Shown: positions 8,987 to 18,364 of the stretch, piece by piece
Numbering within the stretch: the stretch's first letter is position 1
Layout: each line of letters begins with the position of its first letter
Origin: Bacteroides sp.
GTDB lineage: Bacteria > Bacteroidota > Bacteroidia > Bacteroidales > Marinifilaceae
Direction: 5' to 3'
Length of the DNA stretch: 39,075 nucleotides
Assembly (NCBI GenBank): GCA_021771575.1
Contig: JAETOX010000015.1
Coordinates: 1-39,075, forward strand
Translations under genes and position numbers: made by a program
The notes under the pieces: model-generated
The model's database searches: none
Seen by the model: the letters and a program-made list of their open reading frames with translations, nothing else
Told to the model about the DNA's origin: nothing

Positions 8987-10000
8987 TTAAATCACATAAA
9001 CTTCGGGATCTATCCAGACACCAAATTTCATAAAAACACTTTTTCTGATTTCATTAGCCAAACGGGTGATTTCCACACCGCTGGCCCCACCCTTATTCAC
9101 CAATACCAACGCTTGTTTTTCGTATACTCCTGCCCTGCCAAGTGTCTTTCCCTTCCAACCACATTGTTCGATCATCCAACCGGCTGCCAATTTTTGCTGC
9201 CCCTCTCCGGCATTATAAACCGGCATTTCCGGATATTGCTGTAACAGCCGTTCGGCCAATTCAGCGGAAACCACCGGATTCTTGAAAAAACTTCCAGCAT
9301 TCGGCCAAACAGCAACATCCGGCAATTTCGCATTCCGTACATTCAGGATGGCTTGCCGGATCGTCTTCAACTGTATTTCACCCCCGAATTTCTTCAATTC
9401 CTCTCGTATACTGCCATATTCCACCCGAAATACCGGCATTTTCGACAAACGAAAATATACGCGGGTGACTACAAATTTATTTTTCCATTCCCGCTTAAAA
9501 ATACTGTCCCGATAAGCAAAGCGACAATCTTTTCCCAGGATTTCCACCATACAGGCCTTTTCCAAATCGATTGCACGGACAGTCTCAATGGTCTCCCCGG
9601 CTTCCATTCCATAAGCCCCCACATTCTGCACCGGAGCAGCCCCCACATGTCCCGGAATACCGGATAAATTCTCTACTCCACCAAATCCATGCTCTACCGT
9701 CCAGCGTACAAAATCATCCCATTTTTCTCCGGCACCGACCTCCACACATACTTCAGTCTCTGTTTCCGAGACCACCCGGAGTCCCCGCATAGCAGGATAA
9801 AACACAGTTCCTTCAAAATCTTCGGTAAATAAAAAATTACTCCCTTCTCCAAGAACCAATATTTCTTCCGGTTCCCATTCATACGATGCCACGAATTCCA
9901 ATAGTTCTTTTTCCTCTTCTGCCTCAATAAAATAACGGCATACGACATCGATACCGAACGTATTGTATTTTTTTAGATTGTAATTTTCTCTGATTTCCAT
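8987..10000 (-). CDS. murB: UDP-N-acetylenolpyruvoylglucosamine reductase MurB
   Basis: Second committed step of peptidoglycan precursor synthesis: NADPH reduction of enolpyruvyl-UDP-GlcNAc to UDP-MurNAc, with FAD. The start at 10000 (MEIRENYNLKKYNTFGID) is chosen because the frame's longer start overlaps the divergent methyltransferase gene. The resulting 337 residues match the E. coli-type enzyme. FAD-binding motifs are LVLGEGSNFLF and GIPGHVGAAPVQNVGAYG. The proton-donor serine is in NAGSFFKNP, and the C-terminal catalytic Glu is probably in WIDPEVYVI. A -7 box for this strand is at 10091-10098. Confidence 0.95.
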   Translation of the reverse strand: MEIRENYNLKKYNTFGIDVVCRYFIEAEEEKELLEFVASYEWEPEEILVLGEGSNFLFTEDFEGTVFYPAMRGLRVVSETETEVCVEVGAGEKWDDFVRWTVEHGFGGVENLSGIPGHVGAAPVQNVGAYGMEAGETIETVRAIDLEKACMVEILGKDCRFAYRDSIFKREWKNKFVVTRVYFRLSKMPVFRVEYGSIREELKKFGGEIQLKTIRQAILNVRNAKLPDVAVWPNAGSFFKNPVVSAELAERLLQQYPEMPVYNAGEGQQKLAAGWMIEQCGWKGKTLGRAGVYEKQALVLVNKGGASGVEITRLANEIRKSVFMKFGVWIDPEVYVI

Positions 10001-10068
10001 CGACTGTCTTTCTCTTTTAGAAGTTTTCCCGTCATATTTCAATTTATCCAAGTTTCCCCGAATCTTTC

Positions 10069-10098
10069 TATCTTTGTAACCAAATATTTGCAAATATA
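10069..10098. promoter_or_regulatory. Divergent promoters between murB and the RsmF-like gene
   Basis: Plus-strand TATCTTTG at 10069-10076 lies 32 bases before the ATG at 10108. Minus-strand TATATTTG (10091-10098 read on the complement) serves murB. The two -7 boxes face each other across 14 bases, so the two transcription units probably compete for polymerase. A -33 element is not clear on either side. Confidence 0.6.
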
Positions 10099-10107
10099 CA
10101 TAAAAAG

Positions 10108-11475
10108 ATGAACACTTTACCCGCTCCGTTTGAAGAACGCATGAGAAAACTTTTGGGAGAAGAAGCACCGGCTTTTTTCGATGCCCTGCAAACCGAGCCT
10201 CCAGTCAGTATTCGACTGAATCCCCGAAAATTCCCGGCTTCGCTACCAATATTTCCACAGGCAGCAACAGCAGGTCCGGTTAGCTGGTGCCCTGATGCCT
10301 TCTATCTGAACGCTCGTCCTTTGTTCACGTTAGATCCTTATTTACACGGTGGAGCTTATTACGTACAGGAAGCTTCGTCCATGTTCATCGCTCATATTTT
10401 AAACCAAATCCTCCCTGAAAAAGAAATACGTGCATTGGATTTATGTGCAGCTCCGGGAGGAAAATCTACCCTGTTAAGTAGTTTACTTCCCCCAGACAGT
10501 GTGCTGGTAGCAAATGAAGTTATTCGCTCGCGAGCCACCATTTTAAAAGAAAATATCATCAAATGGGGCTCGGAGCAAGTGGTGGTCACCAACAACGATC
10601 CGTCCGACTTCGGCGCTCTACGGGGAGCTTTCGACCTTATCCTGGTGGATGCCCCTTGTTCGGGCGAAGGGATGTTCCGGAAAGACCCGAATGCCATACA
10701 AGAATGGAGTGAGCACAATCTACAACTATGCAGCGAACGACAACGCCGGATACTACAGGATATTTGGGACTGTCTGAAACCCGGCGGTTTTTTGATTTAT
10801 AGCACTTGTACCTATCATCGTGAAGAAAACGAAGCTATCCTAGAATGGTTGCTCAGGCAATATGATGCCCGCAGCGTCGAAATCCGGCACTCGTTCGATT
10901 CGATTACTCCGGGTTATTCGGAGGCCTATTGCTATCGTTTCTATCCCCATAAAACCCGGGGAGAAGGCTTTTTTACCGGAGTGATCCAAAAAACGGAAGG
11001 TCCGGAATTCCACCTTCCGGCAAACAAGAAGAATAAGATTTCTCCAGTCAGTCTTCCAGCAGAGACCCGGGCACTCCTTGCGTATCCGGAGTTATACACC
11101 CCCTACGCCAACGAACAAATCGTCGGAATCCTGCCAGTCCGGCAAGCCGCTTTTATACGTCTGCTCGACAATTCCCTACGCGTTCTTTACAAAGGATGTG
11201 AAGTAGCGGAAATCATTCACAAAAAAGTCCGACCCTTACCCGCCCTGGCCCTGTGGCAAGGTCTGAATCAGGATCAATGTCCGATTTATCAGGCTGATAA
11301 GACAACAGCCCTCACCTTTCTGAAAAAGGAAGACATTCCTCCCATACCGCTCACAGGAGATTGGATCTTGATCACCCACGAAGGCATCGGTTTAGGATGG
11401 TGCAAAAATCTGGGAAACCGGCTCAACAATTATTATCCCAAAGAGTGGAGAATACGAATGCAACTGAATTCTTAA
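10108..11475 (+). CDS. RsmF-like RNA (cytosine-5)-methyltransferase, NOL1/NOP2/Sun family
   Basis: The 455-residue protein methylates carbon 5 of a cytosine in rRNA or tRNA. The SAM domain reads LDLCAAPGGKSTLLSSLL (motif I), FDLILVDAPCSGEGMFRKDP (motif IV, first cysteine) and LIYSTCTYHREENE (motif VI, catalytic cysteine in TCT). The GMFRKDP wording points to the RsmF/YebU subgroup rather than RsmB. The C-terminal 150 residues (from about 300) form the RNA-binding extension of that subgroup, ending GLGWCKNLGNRLNNYYPKEWR. It is divergent from murB and followed by prmA at 86 bases; both modify the translation apparatus. Confidence 0.9.
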   Translation: MNTLPAPFEERMRKLLGEEAPAFFDALQTEPPVSIRLNPRKFPASLPIFPQAATAGPVSWCPDAFYLNARPLFTLDPYLHGGAYYVQEASSMFIAHILNQILPEKEIRALDLCAAPGGKSTLLSSLLPPDSVLVANEVIRSRATILKENIIKWGSEQVVVTNNDPSDFGALRGAFDLILVDAPCSGEGMFRKDPNAIQEWSEHNLQLCSERQRRILQDIWDCLKPGGFLIYSTCTYHREENEAILEWLLRQYDARSVEIRHSFDSITPGYSEAYCYRFYPHKTRGEGFFTGVIQKTEGPEFHLPANKKNKISPVSLPAETRALLAYPELYTPYANEQIVGILPVRQAAFIRLLDNSLRVLYKGCEVAEIIHKKVRPLPALALWQGLNQDQCPIYQADKTTALTFLKKEDIPPIPLTGDWILITHEGIGLGWCKNLGNRLNNYYPKEWRIRMQLNS

Positions 11476-11561
11476 ACAAACGAAAGGATTCATGGATACT
11501 CTAAGTTCAGATTATTGAAACAATAAAATAGATAAATCATTATAAACAGAAACTCAAACTT

Positions 11562-12413
11562 ATGAATTACACAGAAGTCACTTTTACCATACAACCTCAT
11601 TCCGAAGCGGTTTCGGATGTATTGATCGACGAATTAGGCCAAATCGGTTATGAAGGTTTCTCATACACCGAAAACGGTTTTCTGGCCTATATTCCCTCTT
11701 CCGAATTCAGGGAAGAAGCAATCGGCAAACTGGAGACCCCGCAATATTTCCGGGAAGAATACCAAATCACGACTGATGTCCGGGAAATCGAAGACCAGGA
11801 TTGGAATAAAGTATGGGAAGAACATTTTACGCCGATTCTGGTAGATAACCGGATTTTGGTAAGAGCCGGATTTCACGATACAATACCGGATATTCCCTAT
11901 GAAATTATCATAGAACCTAAAATGAGCTTCGGCACAGGTCATCATGCCACTACCGCTTTGATGTTGCGGACAATTCTCAACAGCAAAGAACAGATCGAAG
12001 GCAAACGCGTCCTGGATATGGGATGTGGTACGGGCATACTTTCTATCATGGCTGCAAAGGCTGGAGCCCGCGAAATCACAGGTATCGACATCGACGAATG
12101 GGCTTATAATAATGCCATGGAAAATATCCGTAATAACCATTGTCATAACATTACTATCAAAATAGGAGACGCTTCCCTGTTGACAAACGAAATGCCCTTC
12201 GATTTGATTCTGGCCAACATCAACCGGAACATCTTACTGAATGACATGGAGGAGTATGTAAAAAAATTAAATCCTGGCGGTTATCTGATTATGAGCGGAT
12301 TTTACCTCAAAGATTTGCCCCTGATTCAGCAAAAGGCAACTGAACTGGAACTTACATTCAAAAATCATTCCGAAGAAAATCAATGGGTAGCAGCTAGCTT
12401 CTACAAAAATTAA
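11562..12413 (+). CDS. prmA: Ribosomal protein L11 methyltransferase PrmA
   Basis: Trimethylates L11 using SAM. At 283 residues the protein has the small N-terminal substrate-recognition domain (about 1-60), linker EDQDWNKVWEEHFTPI, then SAM fold with FGTGHHATT, VLDMGCGTGILSIMAAKAGA (motif I), GIDIDEWAYNNA (acidic residue) and LILANINRNILL (NxxxN motif matching the PrmA active site). The length and motif order are normal for the shorter Bacteroidetes form. It lies downstream of the RsmF-like gene in the same direction. Confidence 0.95.
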   Translation: MNYTEVTFTIQPHSEAVSDVLIDELGQIGYEGFSYTENGFLAYIPSSEFREEAIGKLETPQYFREEYQITTDVREIEDQDWNKVWEEHFTPILVDNRILVRAGFHDTIPDIPYEIIIEPKMSFGTGHHATTALMLRTILNSKEQIEGKRVLDMGCGTGILSIMAAKAGAREITGIDIDEWAYNNAMENIRNNHCHNITIKIGDASLLTNEMPFDLILANINRNILLNDMEEYVKKLNPGGYLIMSGFYLKDLPLIQQKATELELTFKNHSEENQWVAASFYKN

Positions 12414-12516
12414 TCATGTTGTTTAATTTTACACAAAACATTGTTTTATCAAACTCAATGTAGCAACTTTGCATTCGTAAAACAATTAAAAGTATATAGC
12501 AAGTAAGATTATTCAC

Positions 12517-13851
12517 ATGAAAGTTTTAAAATTCGGAGGGACCTCTGTCGGAAGTGCAGAAAGAATCCAGGCCGTAGCTCACTTAATCAATGACAACGAC
12601 CCTAAAATTGTGGTATTATCTGCCATGTCGGGAACTACCAATACCTTGGTAGAAATAGCGAATTGTTTGTACCGGAATGAAAAACAAACCGCTTTCGATA
12701 TCATTCAGAATCTGGAAGTAAATTATTACATCGTAATCACCGAATTGTTCGAAACAGAACCTTACATACAAAAGGGAAAAAAATTCGTTCAAACGATTTT
12801 CACTTATTTACGGTCTTTTGTCAATAAGGATTTCTATCCTTTGCAAGAAAAGGCCGTATTGGCCCAAGGGGAAATCATATCGACAACCCTGATGCATTAT
12901 TATCTGGAGGAACGTGGTATCCGCAATACGTTGTTGTCTGCACTGGAATATATGCGAATAGACAAAGATTGTGAACCGGATTATTTTTATATCCGGCAAA
13001 ACCTAGAACGGGCACTCCGGCAACCCAACACCGAATCTTTAATCATTACCCAAGGATTTATCTGCCGGAACGCATACGGAGAAATCGACAACCTAAAAAG
13101 AGGAGGAAGTGACTATTCGGCTGCCTTGATTGGAGCAGCCATCAAAGCCGAAGAAATCCAGATCTGGACAGACATCGATGGGGTACATAATAATGACCCC
13201 CGAATAGTAAAAAACACCAAAGCTATCCGCCATCTTTCTTTCGACGAGGCGGCAGAATTAGCTTATTTCGGTGCCAAAATCCTGCATCCCTCGAGTGTGC
13301 AGCCAGCCAAAAAGGAGAATATCCCTGTGCGGTTAAAAAACACACTTTGTCCTCAGGACGAAGGTACGTTGATTACCAAAGAAAGTCCGGCTAAGAATGT
13401 CAAGGCCGTGGCAGCCAAAAGCGGCATCACAGCAATTAAGATCAAATCGACCAACATGCTTTTGGCATATGGTTTTCTGCGAAAAGTTTTCGAAGTTTTC
13501 GAAGCCTGGAAAACACCGATTGATATGATCGCCACCTCGGAAGTTGCCGTATCGCTGACCATCGACTGTACGGAACACCTGGAAGACATCTTGCGGGACC
13601 TAGAAAAATATGGCACAACAGAAGTAGACGAAAATATGGCTATTGTCTGTATTGTAGGCGACTTTGCAGCCGGCAAGACCGGTTTAGGCGCTCAAGTTCT
13701 AGAAGCTCTCCGGGAAGTTCCTTTACGAATGATTTCCTACGGCGGTAGCGAACATAATATTTCCGTACTGGTGAAAGAGGAAGACAAGAAAAAAGCCATG
13801 ATCGATTTAAGCCACAAAATAGCAGATTTACAGAGCGATGAAACCGAATGA
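12517..13851 (+). CDS. lysC: Aspartate kinase
   Basis: Phosphorylates aspartate, the first step toward lysine/diaminopimelate, threonine and methionine. The 444-residue monofunctional enzyme opens MKVLKFGGTSVGSAERI (nucleotide-binding KFGGTSV) and has QGFICRN, RGGSDYSAALIGAA and EIQIWTDIDGVHNNDPR (aspartate- and ATP-binding). Two C-terminal ACT domains (from about 295: GITAIKIKSTNMLLA and MAIVCIVGDFAAGKTGL) imply feedback control by an amino acid, probably lysine given the neighbour. Its last 14 bases overlap the start of lysA, so the two are translationally coupled. Confidence 0.95.
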   Translation: MKVLKFGGTSVGSAERIQAVAHLINDNDPKIVVLSAMSGTTNTLVEIANCLYRNEKQTAFDIIQNLEVNYYIVITELFETEPYIQKGKKFVQTIFTYLRSFVNKDFYPLQEKAVLAQGEIISTTLMHYYLEERGIRNTLLSALEYMRIDKDCEPDYFYIRQNLERALRQPNTESLIITQGFICRNAYGEIDNLKRGGSDYSAALIGAAIKAEEIQIWTDIDGVHNNDPRIVKNTKAIRHLSFDEAAELAYFGAKILHPSSVQPAKKENIPVRLKNTLCPQDEGTLITKESPAKNVKAVAAKSGITAIKIKSTNMLLAYGFLRKVFEVFEAWKTPIDMIATSEVAVSLTIDCTEHLEDILRDLEKYGTTEVDENMAIVCIVGDFAAGKTGLGAQVLEALREVPLRMISYGGSEHNISVLVKEEDKKKAMIDLSHKIADLQSDETE

Positions 13852-14977
13852 TCTACCAATAGACCTCCCAACTCCTTATTATTACTATGATATGGAGTTG
13901 CTGGAACGTACTTTAGAAGTCGTCAAAACAGAATCCAGCAAATACGGCTTTCACGTTCATTATGCGATCAAAGCGAATGCCAATCCTCATTTGCTGGAAT
14001 GTATCAGCCATTACGGTCTGGGAGCGGATTGTGTCAGTGGCAATGAAATCCAGCGGGCATTATCCTGTCATTTTCCCGCCTGGGAAATTGTGTATGCTGG
14101 CGTCGGCAAGAGCGACAGAGAAATTGAGTTGGCTTTGCAAGAAGATATACTCTGTTTTAACTGCGAATCTTTAGCAGAAATTCAAGTTATCGACGAAATC
14201 GCCGGCCGACTGGGGAAAAAAGCCCGTATCGCCCTACGCATCAATCCTAACGTAGATGCCCATACCCACCATTACATCACCACAGGTATTGAGGAAAATA
14301 AATTCGGTATTTACCTTTACGATCTGGAAACAGTCATTACAGAAATATTGAAACGGAACCACCTCGAACTGATTGGACTGCACTTCCACATTGGCTCCCA
14401 AATCACCGACATGACTGTATTCCGAGGCCTTTGTCTGCGGGCCAACCAGATTCAGGCCCAATTGAAAGCCCGTGGTTTATCGCTTCCTCATATCAATTTC
14501 GGAGGTGGCCTAGGTATCGATTATGCCGATCCTTACCGGAAGCCTATCGCTGATTTCCAAGCCTATTTCGCTACGTTCGCCCGTTTTTTCGAGCCAGCGC
14601 CTCACCAGCAAATCCATTTCGAACTGGGACGCTCCATTATAGCGCATTGCGGCAATTTGGTATCCAAAGTCTTATATGTGAAGGAAGGGAAAAACCGGCA
14701 ATTCGTCATTTTGGATGCCGGAATGAACGACCTGCTGCGTCCTGCCCTCTATCAAGCTTTCCACAAGATTGAGAACATCAGCTCCGATGCCGCCGAAGAA
14801 AAATACGATGTAGTCGGACCCATATGTGAATCTGCCGACTGTTTCGGAAAAGAAGTAACTTTAAATACCACCCGCCGGGGAGATATCATTGTCATCTATT
14901 CCTGCGGAGCTTATGGAGAGGCCATGGCCTCCCGCTATAACCTACGCGATCTTCCAGGGTCGGTATTTTCCAAATAA
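13838..14977 (+). CDS. lysA: Diaminopimelate decarboxylase
   Basis: Last step of lysine synthesis: PLP-dependent decarboxylation of meso-diaminopimelate. The 379-residue protein has the fold III alanine-racemase-like barrel. The PLP lysine is in HYAIKANANPHLL (about residue 45). HFHIGSQI, NFGGGLGIDY, FELGRSI and VGPICESADCFGKE (with the catalytic Cys of the partner active site) follow. C-terminal YSCGAYGEAMASRYN matches the family. It starts inside the end of lysC (14-base overlap), so the first and last enzymes of the route are made together. dapA is about 10 kb away in this window. Confidence 0.96.
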   Translation: MKPNDLPIDLPTPYYYYDMELLERTLEVVKTESSKYGFHVHYAIKANANPHLLECISHYGLGADCVSGNEIQRALSCHFPAWEIVYAGVGKSDREIELALQEDILCFNCESLAEIQVIDEIAGRLGKKARIALRINPNVDAHTHHYITTGIEENKFGIYLYDLETVITEILKRNHLELIGLHFHIGSQITDMTVFRGLCLRANQIQAQLKARGLSLPHINFGGGLGIDYADPYRKPIADFQAYFATFARFFEPAPHQQIHFELGRSIIAHCGNLVSKVLYVKEGKNRQFVILDAGMNDLLRPALYQAFHKIENISSDAAEEKYDVVGPICESADCFGKEVTLNTTRRGDIIVIYSCGAYGEAMASRYNLRDLPGSVFSK

Positions 14978-15010
14978 AAAACTCAAGGGAACAAAAATAT
15001 TCCCTTGAGT
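14975..15010 (-). terminator. Terminator shared by lysA and floA
   Basis: ACTCAAGGGAA (14981-14991) pairs perfectly with TTCCCTTGAGT (15000-15010). The T-run follows on the minus strand, so it mainly ends the nfeD-floA transcript, but the stem lies in the convergent gap and can also end lysA. Confidence 0.8.
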
Positions 15011-15033
15011 CATCCGATTTATTTACCTAAAAT

Positions 15034-16035
15034 TTACCCGATTTTATCCGATTTCTTTTTTGAATGGTCGGTCGGCTTGGCTATGGATTCCCGCATCTGG
15101 GTATCGGCTTCGATATTTTTCATCCGATAATAATCCATCACGCCCAGATTTCCGGACCGGAAAGCTTCCGACATCGCCAAAGGAATATTGGCCTCGGCCT
15201 CGATTACTTTTGCCTTCATCTCCTGAGCCAGCGCCTTCATTTCCTGTTCTCTGGCCACGGCCATTGCTCTTCTCTCCTCAGCTTTCGCCTGAGCAATCTT
15301 CAGATCCGCCTCGGCCTGATCGATCTGCAAACCAGCACCGATATTTTTACCCACATCAATATCGGCAATATCGATGGAAAGGATCTCAAAAGCGGTACCT
15401 GAATCCAATCCCTTGTCCAGCACTACCTTAGAAATGAAGTCAGGGTTTTCCATTACAGCCTTATGTGACTCTGACGAACCAATAGAAGAGACAATCCCCT
15501 CACCTACCCGGGCCAATACCGTTTCCTCCCCGGCCCCTCCAACCAAGCGTTTGATGTTAGCACGGACAGTAACCCGCGCTTTAGCCACGAGCTGAATACC
15601 GTCCTTAGCCACTGCGGTCACGGGGGGTGTATTGATGACTTTAGGGTTTACACTCATCTGTACAGCTTCGAACACATCACGACCGGCAAGGTCTACAGCT
15701 GTGGCAATCTGGAAAGTCAAATCAATATTGGCTTTCGATGCAGATACCAAAGCATGTACCACCTGCGGCACATGTCCTCCTGCCAAATAATGCGCTTCCA
15801 GCAAGTCCCGGTATAATTCGATACCGGCCTTTTTCCCTTCAATCATTGCCCCGACCACAACAGTAGGAGGCACTTTCCGCCAACGCATCAACACCAACTG
15901 CAATAAAGAAATTTTCACATCTGAAACCAAGGCCTGAAACCATAAACCGATGGGTATAAAATATAAAATGACCCAAAGTAAGAACAAGCCTCCGGCAATA
16001 GCAGCGACCAGTAATACAATACCATTATTTTCCAT
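15034..16035 (-). CDS. floA: Flotillin-like protein FloA
   Basis: The 333-residue membrane scaffold of bacterial lipid microdomains has an N-terminal membrane-inserted hairpin ([32 protein letters not shown], about 5-38), an SPFH/PHB domain (about 60-230, ending [30 protein letters not shown]) and an EA-rich coiled coil ([23 protein letters not shown] and onward). The wording is that of the YqfA/FloA branch rather than FloT. It starts one base after the stop of the NfeD gene, the standard flotillin partner, so the two are translationally coupled. Confidence 0.95.
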   Translation of the reverse strand: MENNGIVLLVAAIAGGLFLLWVILYFIPIGLWFQALVSDVKISLLQLVLMRWRKVPPTVVVGAMIEGKKAGIELYRDLLEAHYLAGGHVPQVVHALVSASKANIDLTFQIATAVDLAGRDVFEAVQMSVNPKVINTPPVTAVAKDGIQLVAKARVTVRANIKRLVGGAGEETVLARVGEGIVSSIGSSESHKAVMENPDFISKVVLDKGLDSGTAFEILSIDIADIDVGKNIGAGLQIDQAEADLKIAQAKAEERRAMAVAREQEMKALAQEMKAKVIEAEANIPLAMSEAFRSGNLGVMDYYRMKNIEADTQMRESIAKPTDHSKKKSDKIG

Positions 16036-16036
16036 A

Positions 16037-16504
16037 TCAAACTGTTTTTAATTGCACTATGATTTTATTTTTACATACTTTTACTACTTCCACTGGAGAA
16101 TGCACATCGATGTAACCCGACCAGGATTCGGCCTCAACCACCGTTTCTCCAATTTTCACATTTCCCATCGGAGCCAGCCGACTCAAGGCTTCACCACAAT
16201 CCCCTTCGTGGATGGAATCATCTACCCCTTCTACTGAACCTTCGATTTTGGTACTTAAGCTCAGTTTTTTCCAGGTATTCGAACGCAATACATACCACGT
16301 AATCCCGATTCCAAACAAAGCCGTTCCCAACAAAATAAAATGCCCTGTCGTACTACCGTAATAACTATAGCCGAAATACACACCTGCCAGGATACAAATA
16401 AATCCCAGTACCCCAGCCACATTGACTCCTGGAAAAACCAAAAATTCCATCAATACCAGGATCGCACCAATCAAAATCAACATACAGACAAGCAACCATT
16501 CCAT
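16037..16504 (-). CDS. NfeD-like membrane protein, partner of FloA
   Basis: The start at 16504 is chosen ([26 protein letters not shown]). A longer open frame to 16636 adds a basic leader that does not suit the family and runs into intergenic DNA. The resulting 155-residue short NfeD has about three transmembrane helices in the first 85 residues, then a C-terminal OB-fold NfeD domain ([32 protein letters not shown]). It lacks the ClpP-like protease domain of long NfeD proteins. The one-base gap to floA matches the widely conserved nfeD-flotillin operon. Confidence 0.9.
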   Translation of the reverse strand: MEWLLVCMLILIGAILVLMEFLVFPGVNVAGVLGFICILAGVYFGYSYYGSTTGHFILLGTALFGIGITWYVLRSNTWKKLSLSTKIEGSVEGVDDSIHEGDCGEALSRLAPMGNVKIGETVVEAESWSGYIDVHSPVEVVKVCKNKIIVQLKTV

Positions 16505-16711
16505 AATAACACGATTTAATGAGGATAAAGATATTACTTTTTTTGATCCAAACAACTCCAGCCAAAAATTTTTATATCGGATTTTTTTGTATTTACTTTG
16601 TAGAAATTTTTGGTGTAAAAAACAGTCGAAAATCAAAAGCTTAAAAGTCTCTTTATGACTTGAAGATTTTTTTGACTCTTTGACTTTTTTGACTTTATAA
16701 ACGTAGAGGAC

Positions 16712-17335
16712 ATGGATTTAAAACCGGATCAAAAAGAGACTTTCTATCACAAAGAGGAATATTTCGATAAGGAAAGAACAGAAAAACTCAGTTATCACTA
16801 TCACGAGATTATAAAATTATTGGGAGAAGATACAGAAAGAGAAGGTTTATTAAAAACGCCGTTACGGGTAGCTAAGGCTATGCAATATATGACACAGGGA
16901 TACCAGCAAAACCCGGAAGACATATTGCGTTCGGCATTGTTCAAAGAAGATTACCGTCAAATGGTTATCGTCAAGGACATCGAAATCTACTCTTTGTGTG
17001 AGCATCACATGCTTCCCTTTATAGGACGGGCCCATGTGGCTTATATCCCTAACGGCTACATCACCGGCTTAAGCAAGGTAGCCCGGGTAGTCGAAACCTA
17101 TGCCAGACGTTTGCAGGTGCAGGAAAGGCTCACCCAACAAATCAAAGATTGTATACAAAACACCTTACATCCGTTAGGGGTGGCCGTAGTCATCGAAGCC
17201 CAGCACCTGTGTATGATGATGCGGGGGGTACAAAAACAAAACTCTGTCACAACCACCTCGGACTTTAGTGGTGCTTTTGAAAAGTTAGCTACCCGGGAAG
17301 AATTTATCCGTTTGATCAGTACACGACTTCATTAA
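16712..17335 (+). CDS. folE: GTP cyclohydrolase I
   Basis: Converts GTP to 7,8-dihydroneopterin triphosphate, first step of folate synthesis; homodecamer. At 207 residues it has the catalytic and zinc motif [18 protein letters not shown], with the second zinc-binding Cys in [37 protein letters not shown] is the central signature. The N-terminal 40 residues are charged and variable, as usual. fabD follows at 37 bases in the same direction. Confidence 0.97.
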   Translation: MDLKPDQKETFYHKEEYFDKERTEKLSYHYHEIIKLLGEDTEREGLLKTPLRVAKAMQYMTQGYQQNPEDILRSALFKEDYRQMVIVKDIEIYSLCEHHMLPFIGRAHVAYIPNGYITGLSKVARVVETYARRLQVQERLTQQIKDCIQNTLHPLGVAVVIEAQHLCMMMRGVQKQNSVTTTSDFSGAFEKLATREEFIRLISTRLH

Positions 17336-17372
17336 TAAAAACCGCGGTTCACCGCATAAAACTATAATTACG

Positions 17373-18248
17373 ATGAAAAAAGCATTTGTATTTCCCGGCC
17401 AGGGAGCACAATTTGTGGGAATGGGCAAAGAGTTGTATGAAAACTCCCCCAGAGCTAAAGAGTTATTTGAAAAAGCGAATGATATTTTAGGTTTCCGGAT
17501 CACAGACCTGATGTTCGCCGGAACCGACGAAGATCTGAAACAGACCAAGGTAACTCAGCCGGCTATTTTCCTGCATTCGGTTATCTTAGCCGACAGCCTG
17601 ACGGAAACCCCGGATATGGTAGCTGGACATTCTTTAGGAGAATTCTCTGCTCTGGTAGCTGCCAAAGCCCTTTCTTTCGAAGATGGTTTGCGCCTGGTAC
17701 ATGCGAGAGCCTTGGCTATGCAAAAAGCTTGCGAAGCCAATCCTTCCACCATGGCCGCAGTCTTGGGTTTGCCCGATGAAACTGTTGAGAAAATCTGTTC
17801 GGAAATCGACGAAATCGTTGTTCCGGCCAACTATAACAGCCAGGGACAAATCGTGATTTCGGGCAGCAACAAAGGCATTGAAATTGCTTGTCAGAAATTA
17901 ACGGAAGCCGGTGCAAAAAGAGTATTACCCCTGAAAGTGGGCGGTGCTTTCCATTCTCCTTTGATGGAACCGGCACGTCAGGAACTCGAAACTGCCATCC
18001 GGAATACCCGTTTTTCCGAACCGGTATGTCCTATCTACCAAAATGTAGACGCTCAACCGTATACCGATCCTACCCAAATCCAGACCAACCTGATCGCTCA
18101 GCTTACGGCTTCAGTCAGATGGACTCAAATCATGAAAAACATGATTGCCGACGGAGCAACTTCTTTCCTCGAAATCGGACCGGGAAAAGTGCTCCAGGGA
18201 TTGTTGAAAAAAACAAGCACGGAAATCGAAACGAACGGTATTCAATAA
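17373..18248 (+). CDS. fabD: Malonyl-CoA:ACP transacylase
   Basis: Loads malonate onto acyl carrier protein for fatty-acid synthesis. At 291 residues it has the nucleophile Ser87 in VAGHSLGEFSALVAA, Arg112 in LVHARALAMQ (carboxylate binding) and His194 in GGAFHSPLM. The N-terminal FPGQGAQFVGMG is canonical. A perfect terminator follows. No other fab genes are adjacent. Confidence 0.96.
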   Translation: MKKAFVFPGQGAQFVGMGKELYENSPRAKELFEKANDILGFRITDLMFAGTDEDLKQTKVTQPAIFLHSVILADSLTETPDMVAGHSLGEFSALVAAKALSFEDGLRLVHARALAMQKACEANPSTMAAVLGLPDETVEKICSEIDEIVVPANYNSQGQIVISGSNKGIEIACQKLTEAGAKRVLPLKVGGAFHSPLMEPARQELETAIRNTRFSEPVCPIYQNVDAQPYTDPTQIQTNLIAQLTASVRWTQIMKNMIADGATSFLEIGPGKVLQGLLKKTSTEIETNGIQ

Positions 18249-18255
18249 TTCCCCT

Positions 18256-18283
18256 AAAGTTCCCTTCACCGGGAACTTTTTTT
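18256..18283 (+). terminator. Terminator of fabD
   Basis: AAAGTTCCC pairs perfectly with GGGAACTTT across a 6-base loop, followed by a T-run, 8 bases after the stop. Confidence 0.9.
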
Positions 18284-18325
18284 CGGAAAAAATTCCGGAA
18301 TTTATTTTCCAAACCAATATTTTTA

Positions 18326-18333
18326 TATCTTTA
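18326..18333 (+). promoter_or_regulatory. Probable -7 box of the PgpH-type gene
   Basis: TATCTTTA differs from TAnnTTTG in the last base and lies 32 bases before the ATG at 18365. Confidence 0.45.
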
Positions 18334-18364
18334 GTCCGTATTATAATGGATAGTTGTATATTTT

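Noticed and set aside
10001-10168. 56-residue N-terminal extension of MurB
   Set aside because: It would overlap the divergent RsmF-like gene and both promoters; the 337-aa form matches the family length.
12438-12461. ACATTG/CAATGT inverted pair before lysC as a lysine riboswitch or operator
   Set aside because: Only 6-bp arms and about 100 bases of leader; no riboswitch core is visible.
16505-16636. N-terminal extension of the NfeD protein
   Set aside because: Basic leader unlike family starts; the ATG at 16504 directly precedes the first membrane helix.
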